Below, one piece after another: positions 12,114-25,300 of a stretch of DNA of 64,000 nt. Position numbers and translations under genes: made by a program. The DNA comes from Takifugu bimaculatus (Eukaryota; Chordata; Actinopteri; Tetraodontiformes; Tetraodontidae). The stretch lies in the NCBI GenBank assembly GCA_004026145.2, contig CP034993.1, positions 14,388,663-14,452,662 of the forward strand. Reading direction: 5' to 3'. Positions within the stretch are counted from its first letter, which is position 1, and each line of letters starts with the position of its first letter. The notes below the pieces were generated by a model that searched no databases, was not told the origin of the DNA, and worked only from the letters and a program-made list of their open reading frames with translations.

Positions 12114-13860
12114 GTGACGGCACCTGTGGCAGCGGCAGGAGGTCGTCGCCAGCAAGCTGCCACCACGACCTGCCACAGGTGTCAGGGGCTCCGAGGGGTC
12201 TGACTTGGCCGAGGTAACAGCAAATCCCTGCTCACAGGGCCCTAACAGGACTGTCAGAACTTCAGAGCGGGGCGGTGGGGTAGGAATGCAGGGAGCCAGG
12301 AGGAAAGAGTTCCCCTCCAGACTGCCGCAGTGAGGCTTCCTCATGACATATGCAACAAAGGCGTCTCGGGGAGACGTGAGCCAGCAGAGCTCCTGACAGG
12401 CAGCCACCGGACTCAACTGAAATTGGAAGCAGCCCTCGGGCCAGAGGTGTTCTACGCCGCGTGGCACAGGAGAACTTTTAGATTCAGCACCCCTGCGCTT
12501 GAGATTTTGCTCGACAATAATTGAATTCCATCAGTTCGTGAATCCAAACCTTGTTGGCACGAACATGCGTCAAAAGTCATGCCGGGTCCTATTTTTGTTG
12601 CTTTGATGGAGCCCAGCAACAACACAGGCCGTCGTGTCGACTCAGAACTCAGATCGTGAGTTTCCTGCGTCCTGATGGTGTCCGGCCAGTTTGGTCCTGG
12701 TTTCCTGTCCCCCTCCCAGTCCTGACCTCTCAGAGCCCAGCAGCAGGGTGGGAGGTTCTTAACCTGGCCTATAACAGGCGACACGTGCTCCTCGCCGCCT
12801 GCAGGCTGATGCAATTTGATGCAAAATTATTTGTTTTTTGAAAAGTTTGTTCTTGCGAAGTCGCGACCAAAGTGTTTTTCCTTCACTGAAGCTCGATATC
12901 AAACAGGGTTTTGTCTGGGAGCGACCGCGAAAAAGCACAAATGGAAGTCAAACATCTCTTTCAATCAAGAGTTTTCAGATGAAAAGAGTTTGTTTTGTTT
13001 TTTCAATAAAGGAACTATAATTACAAGAAACAGTCGAGGTTCGTATTTTTAGAAAAACGGCTCAAAAAGACGGCGTTTCTTGACCTGAACAAACACAAAG
13101 CCGGTGAAATGATGCGAGGTCGGTGTAATTGCCTGTCGACATGAAGCGTCTCATTGTTCTCGCAGTTATTGAGTCAAATTGATCGGACAGTTCTGACGGA
13201 GCCGCAGGAGCATATAGAACAACGTACAGCGGTTCCTTCAGCCCGGTGAGAACGGAGGGAAATATATTTGTTTAGTTATTTCTGAGGCTGTTTTAGACCC
13301 AGCAGATCATCTTATGAAGCAGTTCGGAGGGATGAAACGATTATTTACAGCTGTCACTTTAGCAGACTCGGTTATCGTCCAAAGAAATGGAGCAAAAACT
13401 GAGTGTTGCCTATTTTGCTGTCGTAGGTACGCGGCTCAGGAGTCTGTGGGTCGACCAGCTGCAACTTTCCATTCTTTGAATAAAAGGTTTCACTTTTACA
13501 AGTGTAACTGTCCAACATCTGCTTTAACAGAGAATTCCTCCAATATTGTCTGTAGGATTTTGGATGGTCCACAGGTTAATTTTTATGTGGTTTTCAGCCA
13601 TTCTCCCACTGTCGATATAATAAAACTCGCAAGCACCTTTACCCCATTGGGGGGTTGACATTGGTTGAGTGTTCTCTAAAAAATTAAAATATAGTTTAAA
13701 TGTTGAAGAAGGAAAACACAAAAAAGCTCCATTGAACGTTGGAAAGTCGTAAATTAAGAGGATTAAATTATTTTCCTTTTAGGCTGTTTTCTGTCTCTAA
13801 TCCCATTTTCTGATGCTCAACTTTCCAGAAAATTGCAGAAAACCTGAAAGGTGGCGTTTT
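12114..13860. other. Non-coding unique sequence
   Basis: Several short overlapping frames on both strands, none with a domain or codon pattern suggesting a gene. No transposon resemblance was seen. Confidence 0.45.
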
Positions 13861-13871
13861 GCAGTCCTTCC

Positions 13872-13936
13872 AGATGTGACAGCAGCAGTGGAAACAACAA
13901 CTTCCACCTTCTGCCCAGTTCTGCTCTGTCACATCT
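13872..13936. other. Nested inverted repeat (hairpin)
   Basis: An outer 11-bp perfect stem pairs 13872-13882 (AGATGTGACAG) with 13926-13936 (CTGTCACATCT). Inside it a 6-bp stem pairs 13888-13893 (GTGGAA) with 13902-13907 (TTCCAC). It lies just outside the 14.0-14.6 kb coiled-coil-like segment. It may be a structural relic of a transposon end or chance. Confidence 0.6.
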
Positions 13937-14006
13937 CACATGGATGCAGAAGCGACCTTCAGCTGTGAGGGTTCATCCTGCAGAGCACCTGTGTGACAGG
14001 CTTTGA

Positions 14007-14640
14007 TCATGTAGAAAACAGACCAAAGAAAAGCTGATTCAGAGCTTTTATCTTTAAGGTCCAGCTGCTGATTGTTGTCCTCCACCTCTCTGATGCTTCT
14101 CTGAGAGCGTTTTTAGTGTCCAGTTGTTGGTTCTGGTCATCCAGATGTTGCACTCTGCTCTCTGATTCTTCAGAGTTCTTGTTCTGGGCTGTATTCCTCC
14201 AGCTGGTTTCCCTCTGGTCTAGAATTTTTGTCTCAAGTTCAAGCTGCCTGAAACTTGTCTTCACACTTTCATATTTGTGGGCCAGTTTTAACGAGTCTCC
14301 TTCCAGCTCGTTCACTCTGGACTCTGAGTTTTTGATTGTAACTCTGTCAGGTTCTAATAGTTGGACAGTTTTGTCAGAGCCATCATGTTCTGGGTGGGTT
14401 TTTTCAGATGTTCCATCAGCAGCTGAACTTTGCTCTGATGCTGTTACCAGTTTTATGTTCTCCTCCTTCAGTTTTTGTCTCCAAGTTTTTTTTTCCCAGT
14501 CTTCTCAGCCAACTGTTCACATTCACGTTCTGCTGGGTGAAGACTGGAGTTTAAGCTTTCAGCTAAATTCTTCGTTCATTTTCTCTAATTCTGCGTCTCT
14601 GAACTTTCCTCAGATTGAATGTTGCACAACGTCTCTGTGA
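14007..14640 (-). pseudogene. Decayed coiled-coil-like segment, copy A
   Basis: Read on the minus strand, the segment encodes stretches rich in Glu, Lys, Gln and Leu with heptad-like spacing, such as NELEGDSLKLAHKYESVK and SRVQHLDDQNQQLDTK. These resemble a long coiled-coil protein. The frame breaks at a run of nine A (minus strand, + positions about 14487-14495) and again near 14080, where the heptad pattern continues in another frame (DNNQQLDLKDKSSES). The core at 14344-14573 is nearly identical to 40909-41138 on the opposite strand. I do not recognise the protein family. It could be a processed or duplicated pseudogene or part of an uncatalogued repeat family. No intact start, signal peptide or splice sites were found. 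Confidence 0.55.
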
Positions 14641-14841
14641 GTCTTCGCTGAGACGTCATATTTTGTAGTGAAAAATGATTGTTTTCTAATAATCTTGCTT
14701 CAGTGCTTCTACATTTAATAGCCAGTTCTTTCCTGTTCTTGGATTGGTGTTTATTTTGGGTCACTCTGGGCTGCCCACAATTTGAGTAATTAATCGTGCC
14801 GATTAATAAGCATTAGGATGTTAATTACGACAGCCTTCATT

Positions 14842-15104
14842 CACTATAGTGCCAAAAGTATCTGCTTGTCTGCCTTCACACATATGAACTTGAGTGGCAT
14901 CCCATTCCTAATCCACAGGGTTCCGGAGTGTTTGTGGGTTGGTGTGCTGTTCGGTTGGAACGGGGCCATTCCCCAACTGTTCCCACAACGTTGGGATGCT
15001 GCAACTGTCCCCTGACAGGCTGAAACATTAAGACTTCCCTTCGCGTGACCTCAACCCTTCAAAAAAAAAACCTACACCATAATAGCCCCCTTCCAGACCC
15101 AACC
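14842..15104 (-). mobile_element. Internally deleted Tc1-like transposon relic
   Basis: The left end reads CACTATAGTGCCAAAAGTAT, matching the terminal inverted repeat of a Tc1/mariner-type element common in fish. ATATGAACTTGAGTGGCATC and CCCATTCCTAATCCACAGGG follow, as in that element. A jump then leads to a stretch corresponding to the transposase gene read backwards (GGGGCCATTCCCCAACTGTT, CCCACAACGTTGGGATGCTG, later CCTACACCATAATAGCCCCC). The transposase would lie on the minus strand. Most of it, and the right-hand terminal repeat, are missing, so the copy is dead. No clear TA target duplication is visible. Confidence 0.78.
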
Positions 15105-18100
15105 TTGATCTGGACGGACCCTCCAAGCGACCGAGCGAGCCGCTCCATGGGATGTTCGCGTACAAATCCCAACATATCTGGACAGTGTATCCGTTTCCAG
15201 GGTTACAAATAAAAAGACAGGTTAAATGTATATTTGACCTTCTGTCTTCATCCTTTTTGCTCCAACTAATGAAACACTGGATGGTGAATGGGTACTGACC
15301 CCCCCCCCCCACACACACACACACAGCTATAAGGTTACCAGAGGACGATCAAATCATTTGGCTTCTGTTTTATTTGGATATTGATTCACAGGAGGCAGTT
15401 GCCAATTTGGAATAAGAACATTTCAATATGAACTGACTTTACTTTGTTAGTTACGCTTCGCTGGTTTTCAGCCTCGTATGTTCGAGCAGCTCCTCAATAG
15501 TTTGAACAGAATTTATTTTTGTAGTGAAACTCGTGTATTTAATGGGATTTTTCCTTTTTTCCCCGGTCTCTTGTTTACAGATAAGCTGTTTAACACCGCT
15601 AAGTCCAAACTCGTGCTTCTGTGTGTGAGGAATTCATAATACAAAGCACAGAATAAAATATTTGTGACTTTAAGCAGCCAAGCTATTTTGCAGAGAAACA
15701 AAACACAAGATCAGTGGCAAAACGCAGAAATCCAGAATCTAGAATCTGGCCTGAATCAGAGGACGGGCAACAAAAGAAGGAGACAGAAACAACTCAGTAA
15801 TTACTTTTCAGTCTGGCTCCATTTTGGATCCACTCATGATGTGTGGAAGGAAGACGAGTGCGTGTTTACATCCGCCACATCTGTAGAAACACCACAAACA
15901 CTCTACGATCGTCCCTCCTTGCATCTCTTCTGTAGTGGCGCGTGTGTTTACATTTGTGTATCGCCAGCCGTAGTCAGCTCCATCACACTCCTCTGCAAAC
16001 CCGTCGAAAATAGAGGCGAGCCCAAAGCAGGCACACACCATATGGATCCTTTGGGGATAAACTATCAGCATACGGCCAAAGATTGTTAATAACTCTGGAA
16101 TGAAGTCTGGTTGGAGGGGGTTTGTCATTACTCCATGATGATGAGCCAATTCAGAAACTCACAATGAGGCAGAAACACACACTTGTGTCACACGAGGGGG
16201 GGGGGGGGGGATCACACACTCCCTCTGAACCAAACAGAAATGAGGGATTCCAGGTTAGATCTGGTCCCCTCCCAAAGATTTAACTGGCTGTCAGTCACAG
16301 ATTAAGCTGAGTTGACGTTAGCCAACTTCCACCAGAAGACCTCCAACCGTGAGCGGCACTAAGGTGGGGTGGCGGCTGTGATCATCCGTCCTCGGCTCCG
16401 ACACCTGCAGCTCCGTCGGCGTTCTTGCAGGCAGAAAGCAACCTTGATGTGTGAGAGCTGCTCCCTGCACGCTTGTGCTTGTGCATGTGTTTCTGCTCAG
16501 ATGCCTCATTTTTATTCAACAACCGTGTCTGTTGCGCATTCAGTGAAAACACATGCCAGCTTTACGCCGCCGCTTCATGACTCGCATCCAAACGCAGAGA
16601 CATTAACATGGTGTTAAATATCAGCACGATGACTCCCGTGACCTTATCACTGAGCTGTTGTGAGCTGCGCCTTCAGCTGTTGCCACGAGGTCTGACCCAA
16701 GTCCTTGACCTTTCTAAAACAATTCTTTTTCTGAGCGGGTTGACTGAAGTTTGTCCAATTTCCAGCCAATGTGGAACCAGACTGAGTCAACCTTGCTGGC
16801 TTTGACCAAAGCGTCAGAGCACTGTACACCATCTGGCCAACCGGACCAGGACAACAACCGCTAGTCCTGAATGTAGATTCCATCCTGAAAAGGAGGAAAA
16901 AAAGGCAAAAACGTCTCTGCCTCCATGTCAGATATATCATGAGAGGCTGAAAATGACCTGCTGAGCTGAGGAAAGACGTGGACGTGGACTGGAGACGTGC
17001 GCGGAGCTTTACATTCTGATTTCAATAGCAACAAGGCTATTTTAGCTAATGTCCTCATTACTTGTTATTTGGATGCGGCTTTTAGCAAAAATCCACGATT
17101 TCCTCCAATTAATTAGTCAACGCGGCTGAAATGGATTCAGTAACCAGGACCACATTCTCAGTGATACAATATCCCTTCAACGGTTCTCTGATTTATTCAT
17201 TTTAATTGGGTTCCAGGATTTCAGCGTGTCAAGAATAACGCTCTGAAATCTCCAGGTTATACAGAGTGTATGGCAACACGCAGCAACAGTTCCTGACAGG
17301 TTGGACGAGTCCTGTTAACCCGCAGAGGTTTCAGACGGGTGCAGAACAGCCCAGCCAGCGGGAGGAACGAGTCCACAATGTGTTGACGGTGCAACAGACA
17401 GACAGAACGGACTCATTTAAAAAATCATCATGAGAGTAACTCCCTCTTTTATTCTTTTAATTGACACATTAACTTGTGAAGACTTTTGGAAGCGGTTGGG
17501 TTAACACAGTTCCTCTGCTGAGGCGTTCAAAGGCCGCCTGACGGGAAGCGGCGCCTGGCACCGCTTCCTGGTGAAGGCTTCCTTTGCCTGCCAGGGGACG
17601 GCGACGGGAGGCTGCACGTGAAACTGTGCCAGAGCAGGAGAAAGAAGATCTAGCTGGCGAGTGGGCCCAGAACCAGCCCGTCCTCGCTCGGTCGTTCGCT
17701 GTTTAAATGAGAAAAGCCAAACAGGTGCTGAGCGGCACCAGGTGGTTTTATCAGGGGGCCAATGATCAAAACACGCACGGACCCAGAGTCGGCTGCAGGT
17801 TATTCACCAGTTTACACTATAGACAGTTCTGAGCAGTTTTACAGTCAGTAATTACAAATGTTGCAAAGCCGAGACTTTAAACAAAAGATTAAAATCGGTT
17901 TCATTTCCCTCCTGATTGGTTGGTACAACAGGCGGATTAAAGGGATCTTAGATTTAGGTGCAAATGCACAGACCGGGTTCATTTTAAGAATGTATAAAAG
18001 GGAATGTGATTTAAACGCAATAAAAACTGTGCAGGCACAGGAACACGTCAGTTATCTTCTCTGAACAAACGAATATATCCACCTTAAAGAACATCAGTGT

Positions 18101-21094
18101 TCCTCCATCTCCTCCTGTCCTGGGCGTGAGCTGAAGCTCGACGTCACGCTACATGTGGTCAACGCTCACACATCATCTCTGGCTACACAGAGTCCCACTA
18201 CGTTCCAATGGAAAGGAAATATCTGCTGCTAATGTAATGTTTCATGCCGACGGCGAACGCAGCGCGATGGTTGCCGTGGCAGCAGCTGCCGCCGTGCATT
18301 CGGGCCCAGCGCTGCTGTTTGGGTCAACTGCTCATCTGCTGCTCCACAGAAAGGAAAAGAGACTCATTTCATTTGTGTAAAGAAATGAAGTTTACAGCTT
18401 CTCCGCTGCACCTTTGACCACCAGAGTCACGAGGACGAGCTTAAACCCTAAAGTGATGGCTTTGCCAGAAAAAAGTGCACGTGTACGGATTTGGTGTGAA
18501 AGGAAGCCGGAGAAACAAGCCTGTAAGCATTTATGCACGCTTTAACGTGCCCGGGGGCTGTACAGTGACCTGTTGGAGTGCACAGAATTGGAAAGTCAAC
18601 TGCCGTCTGCAGCTGCTCGACAGCCTCCGTGTTAAACAACCACATTTCAATCCCATTTAGGTCATTATTTACACACAGCGACGAGACTCTGCGCAGGGAA
18701 AATGCTCCTCTCGTTACTGTGCATGAATAATATAACCGTGCTCGTTTCATGTATGCTACCACCAAAGGAAAGATGATTAAAAGCCGTTAAGGGTGAGAAA
18801 AGGCGAGTCGAGGTGGCCCAAGGCCAGATGACAGTAATGTTTGGGAATGAGGGATCACTCCTGTGACGCGTCGCAGCCTGTTTAATGCTGCAGAGCTGCA
18901 CAGTAACTGGAGAACAGCTTCTACAGGGCAGCAAGCAAAAGGAAATAAGCACGTTTTTAGGGCACAGCATCGTCATCTTGTGTTAGATTGAAGACAAAAT
19001 TGGGAACAGATATGTGTCATACATGTTCAACGTTTTATTATTGCTCACTGCATTTAGGGATCTGCGTGTTGGTCATGTTCCAAATGACGTGAAACAATAA
19101 ATCCTCAACACGACACGACTCATTAACGGATTTTCACGTGCGATCACACTTTGCAGAATCACTCGTTAGGATAATTTGTGTGTGCGCAGCTTCATAAAAC
19201 CAGAAGAGTGAAAGCCTACAAACTCTGTTAACGTATAAATCAATGCTCAGGTGCCGATTTGGACCCGAATCTCAGACTGTGTCGTCTGAACTATAAATCC
19301 ACTGGTGAACGTTCACGTGCGGGCAGACAGGCAGGCGAGTGCAGGCTCAGAGCAGCTCAGCGCCACCTTTGTGCTTTATTCTATCTGTCAGGTTCATCAT
19401 GCCTCCACCCCTCTTAGTCTCCTTTTGTGGCTTTTGTCTTCGCTTTGTCCTTCTTTTACTTTACGAGGCTTTTAGTGGATAATAGGCGAGATGACAAAAG
19501 ATTCCTCGTCATCCTTTGTTTCCTGAATTGCTCAGCAAAGAAACAGAAAACCTCTCCAGCGGAGCAGAACGAGGGCACATTCCATGTTTTACTGTTGAGG
19601 CCGGATGTGTTAAGAGGTTTGGAAAAAAGAAATCAAGCAGCCATTTCGATGAACAGGCTGGTTCAGGTGAACATTACAGCCAGACGTTAATAGTCAGGAA
19701 CTGCTGCTTCCTGACGCTGCAGCGCCGCACATCATCAGCATAAAGATTCTGTTCGCAAATGTTGCTTTAAAAATGTCGTCTGCTCATTCTTTAGCCAAAT
19801 ATTTGTTCACTGTCCTGGTCCGGTTATATGAAATAATGAATCCAGATGAACAAGAACCCCACGAGGATGAATAATTCCCTCACTTAGTCCAACACTAAGT
19901 GGCCAAAGATTAAATGACTTTTGGACCAGTTTGTCCAGTCAAACAGCAGAACACAAGCATGAATTATGAGCAACGGTATAATTATATTAAGTACCAGAAA
20001 GGTCAACCAATTCCATTTAAAGTATAATAAATCACAGCTCATAATAGAATCAGGCTTGTCATCAGCAGTAGGAACGGGCCACGGTCCATTTCGGCAAAGC
20101 CTCCCGACAACTTCCCATATCAGACTGGTGACATATACAGCCCAGCGCACCGGGCGCCTGACAAATTGTTCACTTCCATCCGACTGACTTTGATCAAACA
20201 AATCGATTTGGAAAATATCACAGCCGGCTCAGGATCTTCAAAATTGAGAGGAAGTGTCAACAAAGCTGAGCGAAAAAAGGAATTTGTCAAACACGAGCGC
20301 CTGCTGTCGGAATCGGAGTCAAAAAAGCAGGTGAATCAATAACCTGACCCCGAGACGGCCGACTGGTCTATGTGAAACGGCAAATAACAATCGGTATTAG
20401 GAGGAGGCCGGTGGCATTATTTGTGGAAGGAACAAGGCATTGGAGGTGCAGAGTGTTGGGGCTGCTTGTGCTGAGCTGATGCTGCGTTCAAGAGCAAAAT
20501 AAACCATATCAAGGCTCCAAGTGAGGTTTGTTCCTTCTCCCAACCGTTGACGAGCCGTTTCCCCTCAACTAAAGTCGCCTCATGGTTGGAGCTATTTCCT
20601 CAAATGCAGCGTTGAAGGATTCAGCAGAAAAAATAAATAAAAACAGAAAAAATGAGAATGAGAAAATGAGTAGAACAAATGCAGCAAAGCTAATTAAAGT
20701 TTTCTCTTGTCTTGTTTACTTTTTTATTGAGAGTTTAGATGTTGCTTTGTGCCTCCTCCTGTTTGCTTCCATCGACCTTGAACGTCTTCATTTGTTCCCT
20801 TTCCTGATCTGAGTGATCCTCTGATGTTTGATGCTGAACTGCTGTTTCTGCCAGATGTGTCTGCTGCAGCGTCGCCGTGGCGATGGACAGCGTGACGGAG
20901 AAGGAAACGGTCGCTGCTGACCCGTGACAGCGGCCGGGCAGCTCTGAGCAAAGCTGAATGAAACAAAACTCTGGTGAAGGAGCAGAGGCCCATCTGAGCC
21001 CCACCTGCTAGAATTCTGCTGTTACAGAGTCGAGTTTTAAGAATAAATGTAGAGAATCTTGTGATTTTTTAGATTCTTGAAGACAGTCAAAATC
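15105..21094. other. Non-coding unique sequence
   Basis: Six kilobases without a supported gene. Minor features are a C10/(CA)n run at 15298-15325, a G15 run at 16196-16210 and a perfect 8-bp hairpin (GGAAGCGG 17544-17551 with CCGCTTCC 17561-17568). Short frames occur on both strands but none has recognisable protein character. The block at 19900-20420 has an enhancer-like texture with ATTA and TTTGATC cores. Confidence 0.5.
15298..15325. repeat. Poly-C/(CA)n microsatellite
   Basis: A C run continuing into CA dinucleotides, the same compound form as at 9218. Confidence 0.9.
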
Positions 21095-22345
21095 AGTGAT
21101 TAGCGCAACATGTCAATGCATTGATCCGTAGCTGTGAAGCACTGAACAGCACCCGCAGAGCCCAAAGTGCTTCACAAGAAAGAGATGAACAAAGAAAAGT
21201 GAAGTGAATAAAGCCAGATGGAAAAATATCAGTGGAAGATGAGTCTTAAAAAGTGCAAGAGCACCAATGTCACGTCGCTGAGGGGGTAAAATGGTCCGTA
21301 TTTCAGGAGCAGCACCGGCGCTGCACTTTAAAAGCTCGGACAAACAAGACGGAGCCATTTACGGCTTTAAAACCAAACAGAGGTGCAGAGTAGAGAACCT
21401 GGTCATGTGATCCTGCTGAGAACTGGCCGTCAGGAGGCGAGCAGCAGCATTCTGAGCCCGCTGACGGTGGGACCGGGAAGGTTGATGATCCAAGATTAAC
21501 TGTAAAGTTTGTGATTATCGGTGTTTATCGCACAATGCTTTGAATGGTGCTATGAGCCGTGCTCACATCTAAATGCCAGTAAAGTTCTCTGAAGAAGCCA
21601 CAAGGGGGCAAAACCCACTTTGCCGAATGGAACAGCTGTGGAGGGTGTAACCAGTAACCAGTACTGGTTCCACTGGGGCACCGACGCTGAGCAACATCTG
21701 CATAAAAGCCTATCAGACTGGAAACTGAAGGATTTTACAGATTGCTTTCGAAAGTGTTTTATTCAACTTTATTGAGTTGATTTGAACTTTTGCAGTGATT
21801 TGCTGGGTCGGGAATCTCAGCGTGGAAGGTGAAATCATCTGGCAAGTGTCATCCAACTTTGCCAGTGATAATAAGAAATAAATGACTGGCGCTATAGTTT
21901 GCAGCAGCTCGACAGTGTTTATCAAGCAAAGGTCATCTTGGCTGACCCACATCACCTTCTACCTGTTGATGTTTGACTTTCATTGTCAGGAAAGAGGAAT
22001 TCCTCTCCGAGGAGGCCCGAATGGAGCAGATACTCAGGTTTCTGTGTTCCTATACTGAGCATCCATGGTCGTGGCAACTCACTTCATTGCATTTAGTACT
22101 TAATATTTATGAATATCACCTGCATAGAAGTGGAAGAAGAGGCAGTTCCAGAAATAATTGTTCAAAGGTGTGCCATGAGGGGACCAAGAACAGAACCTTG
22201 TGGAACAGCCAGCCAGGCCTTGAGGATCCAGCAGCACCAGATATAGTGGGTTTAGATGTTCTCTTGGATCAGTCTGGGTTCTCCGGTGACCTGTCCACGT
22301 CTATTCCGCCCAGTCACACCAGTCTGAGCAGTAAATGATAAAATG
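21095..22345. mobile_element. Possible old dispersed fish repeat
   Basis: Several landmarks recall a dispersed repeat known from many fish genomes: CCCAAAGTGCTTCACAAG near 21158, GTGATCCTGCTGAGAACTGG near 21408, GAGCAGCAGCATTCTGAGCC near 21439, and AGAACAGAACCTTGTGGAAC near 22187. They occur in the expected order, but the sequence between them is heavily diverged and no open protein remains. The family name and true boundaries are uncertain, and it may be two separate fragments. Confidence 0.4.
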
Positions 22346-25300
22346 AATGATACGGACATACGAGCTGCTACATCTGGTCCCCATCAAATCCGAATTAGGA
22401 CGCTAATTGCTTATTCTTGTGACGCGGTTATGATCACTGAAATGGTCTCTGAGCCCTGCCAGTCATGTTGGAGGCGAGAGGAGACGTAAACAATAAGGAA
22501 AAGATTGGAAGGCAAATGCAAGTGCATGTGATCAGAACACCACGTTTCATGTGTTCTTGAAGAACATTTTTCCAGACCATCCCCCACAGAAATGCTTCAG
22601 GAGATACAGAATTTGCAGACGACTGACACCAACAGGTAAGTGGTGCTGAGAGCCCTTCGTGCTGCTTTCAAGGCAAATAATAATCTAAAAAGAGAGAGAA
22701 GTTCTTCTCCGCCTGCAGCTAAAATGCTCCAGAGTTGCTGTGGTTGGTCAGAGGGCTGCACTTACTGGAGAAGAGCAGACCTGCCAGATGCTGTTGGGAG
22801 GAAGATGTTTTTGAAGCACCAACAATCAGAAAGACAGAAGGAGTCTGAAACATGGCAGCAGCGTGTGTTTAAAATGGATCTCCTCCTGCTAGTTCACGGA
22901 GGTTAACAGCTCACGCTGGAATGATTTAGTATTGAAAAAATGATTTATGCATACGCACATAATTCCATATCGGCTTTAACAGCTCAGCCTATTGAGATTC
23001 TCCCCGGCGCTCCCTGTCATTCCCTGAAGAGTGCCACGTCCCAGCCACCTGGAATTACCCGAGAGGTGGTGGCAAAGGAATATCGATTCCCGGCACATCT
23101 GCATTTTCCTAAAGGACAGGTGCCGCCATATGGATTGACCCGGCACCTCTGGGAGAACACTGAGTGATGCCCCCCCGTCCAACGTCATAATATCTGGACA
23201 ATAAAGAGGCAGCAAATGACTGAAGCAGCATTATTCAGATCAGATCCCAACATCGGAGGCAGAGCCAGAAGGATGTTTGGTCTTTACTCCATGCAGAGAC
23301 TCGATGATGAACATTATTTGCACTCTAGTATCCTTCATGTTTCAAAAGCTGTCAGCTCATATATCCCTTACTTTTAAAAGAACCTATATTTTCAGACTTT
23401 TCACGCTTTCCACACCTTTCCGACCTCGCATTTACGTGTTTTGGTTCCTTTGACTCGGTTTTAATATTTCACACTTGTTGAGGTGGAAACGGACCAGGTA
23501 CAGAAACACACCTGAGGCTACCTCACCACATGCTTTTGAAATGCATTTATCTACATTAATTATGCATAAATGCCTTTTAAATATCACTCCGTGGCTTGAA
23601 GTTCAACACATCCATCTACTGCAAACACAACTGGCGCTGTTTAAAGAATTAAATGGTGAGTAAAGTGAAGCTTCATCAGTGCAACAATCCCACAGAGCAA
23701 AATAACTCCCTCCAGGTTCATGGTCATGTTAATCCATGAAGGTCACGCAAAGGGTCACCTGGGCTGTTGAAAGACGTTGGTCCTCTCATCCCAAAGGCTT
23801 CTTCGGTTCTGAGTGGCTTGGCGGGAGCCGATATCCTCCAATATTCTGCACGACCTTCGTGCACGTGTCACTGCTGTACTCCAAACAAGCATCAAGCTCG
23901 TATGTATGATGACTAAAGAGAAGCACGTTTGTTCTTCAGCTCGGAACTCTTGGGATCGTTTCAGAAAAGGGACACTGATGTCTGGTGAAATGAAGATGCT
24001 TTAAAGCACAACTGGGTCTTGGAGGTGTTGCAGACATGTATTTTAATTGTTGAATTATTATTTTTAATAATACAAGGTTTTACAGCACATCACATCACAA
24101 ACCTGTGCAAGGTCATGAGGGAACTGAGCAATCCTCTGAAATCGAAGCAGTCTCATTTAGATTTTATTGTTCAGATCAGCCTGTGCATGTTCATTTTTGT
24201 TCCCATTTGTCTGACAGTTTATATGTTCCCTCCCTGTACAGAAAAATGATCTTCCTCCTGCTCTTATTTTACTGCCTGCAACACAAGATGTTGCTCCCAA
24301 AAGGAGTAAAATCAGTGTTTGTGTGCATGTCCTTTATGCCGTTTCCATTGTGGCAGCCCGGCATTCATTTGAAATGTGTTTTGCATAACTGCCACCGCCG
24401 CGAGTCATTCCATCTGTGGAACACAAGCGGCGGGAACAAAGGAAGAAAAGAGACAGAGGCTGAGTGGAAGGACGGAAGCCTGAGCAAAGGGAGAGAGGAT
24501 ATAGATAAGATGTGTAAAAGAAAAAAGCATCATATGCGCAGGGATTAGAGCAGAGGCTGAATTTCAGCCATCAACACACCTGATTGTGTCAGACGGCCAA
24601 AGAACCAATTAGGTGTTGGTTGCTCTGCATTCCTTCTTTTCTATACTGTGCTGCGAGGAGAAGGGCACATTCCCTGCATTCCCCGTGAGCCTGCGTCGGT
24701 GTATGGCTGCAGCTCACATGCCTGGCTGGCCACATGTAACCAAAATCCCATTTTGAAATCGTCAGGCTGCCTGGGCGCTGCAGCAGCTTCAAAGTGACCT
24801 TGTTAGTCCGCTCTGGTGTGACTGAGTGACCAGACCGGCTATTACGCAACTCTATGCAGTGTAATGGCAGACTGCTGATGCACAAGGACCAAGGTTCCTT
24901 TAATCCAATCTGAACAGAACAGCTTATGGCATGCAGGGTGCATCTGTGCGCCTGAATAACTCAGCTGGAACAGAATAAGGACGGAGCCTGTTCTCCAGAT
25001 TAGCACTTAATTAATAAACTTTAGGTGGTTTCAATATTTCACTGAGTCTGCATTATTCAGTTTAAATATCTGTCCTAATTACCTTCCCTCGGGTTGATCT
25101 ATGGCTTTCCTTCTTTTCTTTTCTCTCCCTTGAGGGCTTCCATGCCCTCCAGGCAGCTCTGCTATAAATAGGTGCTTTGTGGAGGCTCTTTCTCCTGCTA
25201 ATGTTTCCTTAGCGACTGATGATCATTAAATCGGACCGGTCCAAACTACTGTATACAGAGAGGAAGTCACCCAGACTGTAGACGGACCAAAGGAGAAATT

